A stretch of DNA of 57,570 bases, taken from Candidatus Woesearchaeota archaeon. GTDB taxonomy: Archaea > Nanobdellota > Nanobdellia > Woesearchaeales > DSVV01. The translations under genes and the position numbers were made by a program. The stretch's first letter is position 1, and each line of letters starts with the position of its first letter. Below the pieces are notes generated by a model. It did no database searches. It had not been told where the DNA came from and saw nothing but the letters and a program-made list of their open reading frames with translations. Below, piece by piece: positions 57,468 through 57,570 of this stretch. The stretch is taken from the NCBI GenBank assembly GCA_016214075.1, contig JACRPI010000027.1, positions 1 through 57,570 of the forward strand, given 5' to 3'.

Positions 57468-57570
57468 TTATTCCACATGCGAGATGCAATAATCCTATGT
57501 AAGCATCTGGTCTTTTAGACCAACGAATCAATAACCCTCTAAATCGGTTGAACCAACTATGTGTACGTTC
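57448..57570 (-). mobile_element. IS5-family transposase, C-terminal end (partial)
   Basis: On the minus strand the frame reads ERTHSWFNRFRGLLIRWSKR, then GLLHLACGIITWRSI and a stop, the typical C-terminus of IS5-group DDE transposases (the R..HSWF..R motif and the LHLAC segment). The element end probably lies at the GAGCCTATCCCATTAGA sequence near 57436, inside the PP2C gene. The rest is beyond the window. Confidence 0.85.

Overview
The window looks like part of the chromosome of a DPANN-type archaeon, probably Woesearchaeota-like (inferred). The information machinery is archaeal: Spt5, SecE/Sss1, Rpo6 (RpoK), ribosomal S17e, Alba, archaeal-type ProRS, diphthine synthase, archaeal CMP kinase. 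Promoters are TATA-type, many messages look leaderless, and internal genes often carry GAGGTG-like ribosome binding sites. Many metabolic and repair genes look bacterial (RibBA, RibD, MutS1, leucyl aminopeptidase, double-length ThyX). A family of very small single-pass membrane proteins is also present.

Layout. 1-10.6 kb: core genes (spt5, secE, ftsZ1, FKBP, cmk, rps17e, alba), a GHKL ATPase, tRNA-Arg with a duplicated 3' end, and a metabolic trio. 10.6-16.6 kb: the most remarkable region. A leftward tyrosine recombinase faces a rightward array of palindromic attC-like sites that bound three gene cassettes: a small membrane protein, a complete restriction-modification operon, and an unknown 100-residue protein. 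A hairpin-dense non-coding tract with one more attC-like site follows. The layout is that of an integron, and the three cassette boundaries obey the integron rule: the first bases of each cassette are complementary to the left arm of its own attC. 16.6-18 kb: a HEPN/MNT-like pair. 18-31 kb: thyX, proS, dphB, ftsZ2, small membrane proteins, nitroreductase, and an AAA-type ATPase lying between direct repeats. 30.8-36.7 kb: a PIN toxin-antitoxin pair, a near-complete flavin pathway (ribK, ribC, ribH, ribBA, ribD), rpoK and sepF. 36.8-50 kb: corA, nfo, pepA, a BRO-domain gene, glutamate-type dehydrogenase, purA and an acidic secreted-protein operon. 50-57.6 kb: mutS, two coupled Ser/Thr kinase-like genes, an ACT-like protein, and a PP2C phosphatase truncated by an IS5-family transposase at the right edge.

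How the parts work together. FtsZ1, FtsZ2 and SepF supply the core of an archaeal divisome. Five rib genes cover most of riboflavin synthesis and FMN formation. The kinases, the PP2C and possibly the GHKL ATPase suggest Ser/Thr phospho-signalling.

Several families of structured palindromic elements are scattered between genes: an A+B composite at two loci plus a third B copy, a GGGGGACCCATTGC repeat, and two-hairpin mini-insertions at tRNA-Arg and in a duplicated nitroreductase leader. They suggest an active population of small non-coding elements. All assignments are by reading motifs and gene order; no search was run.
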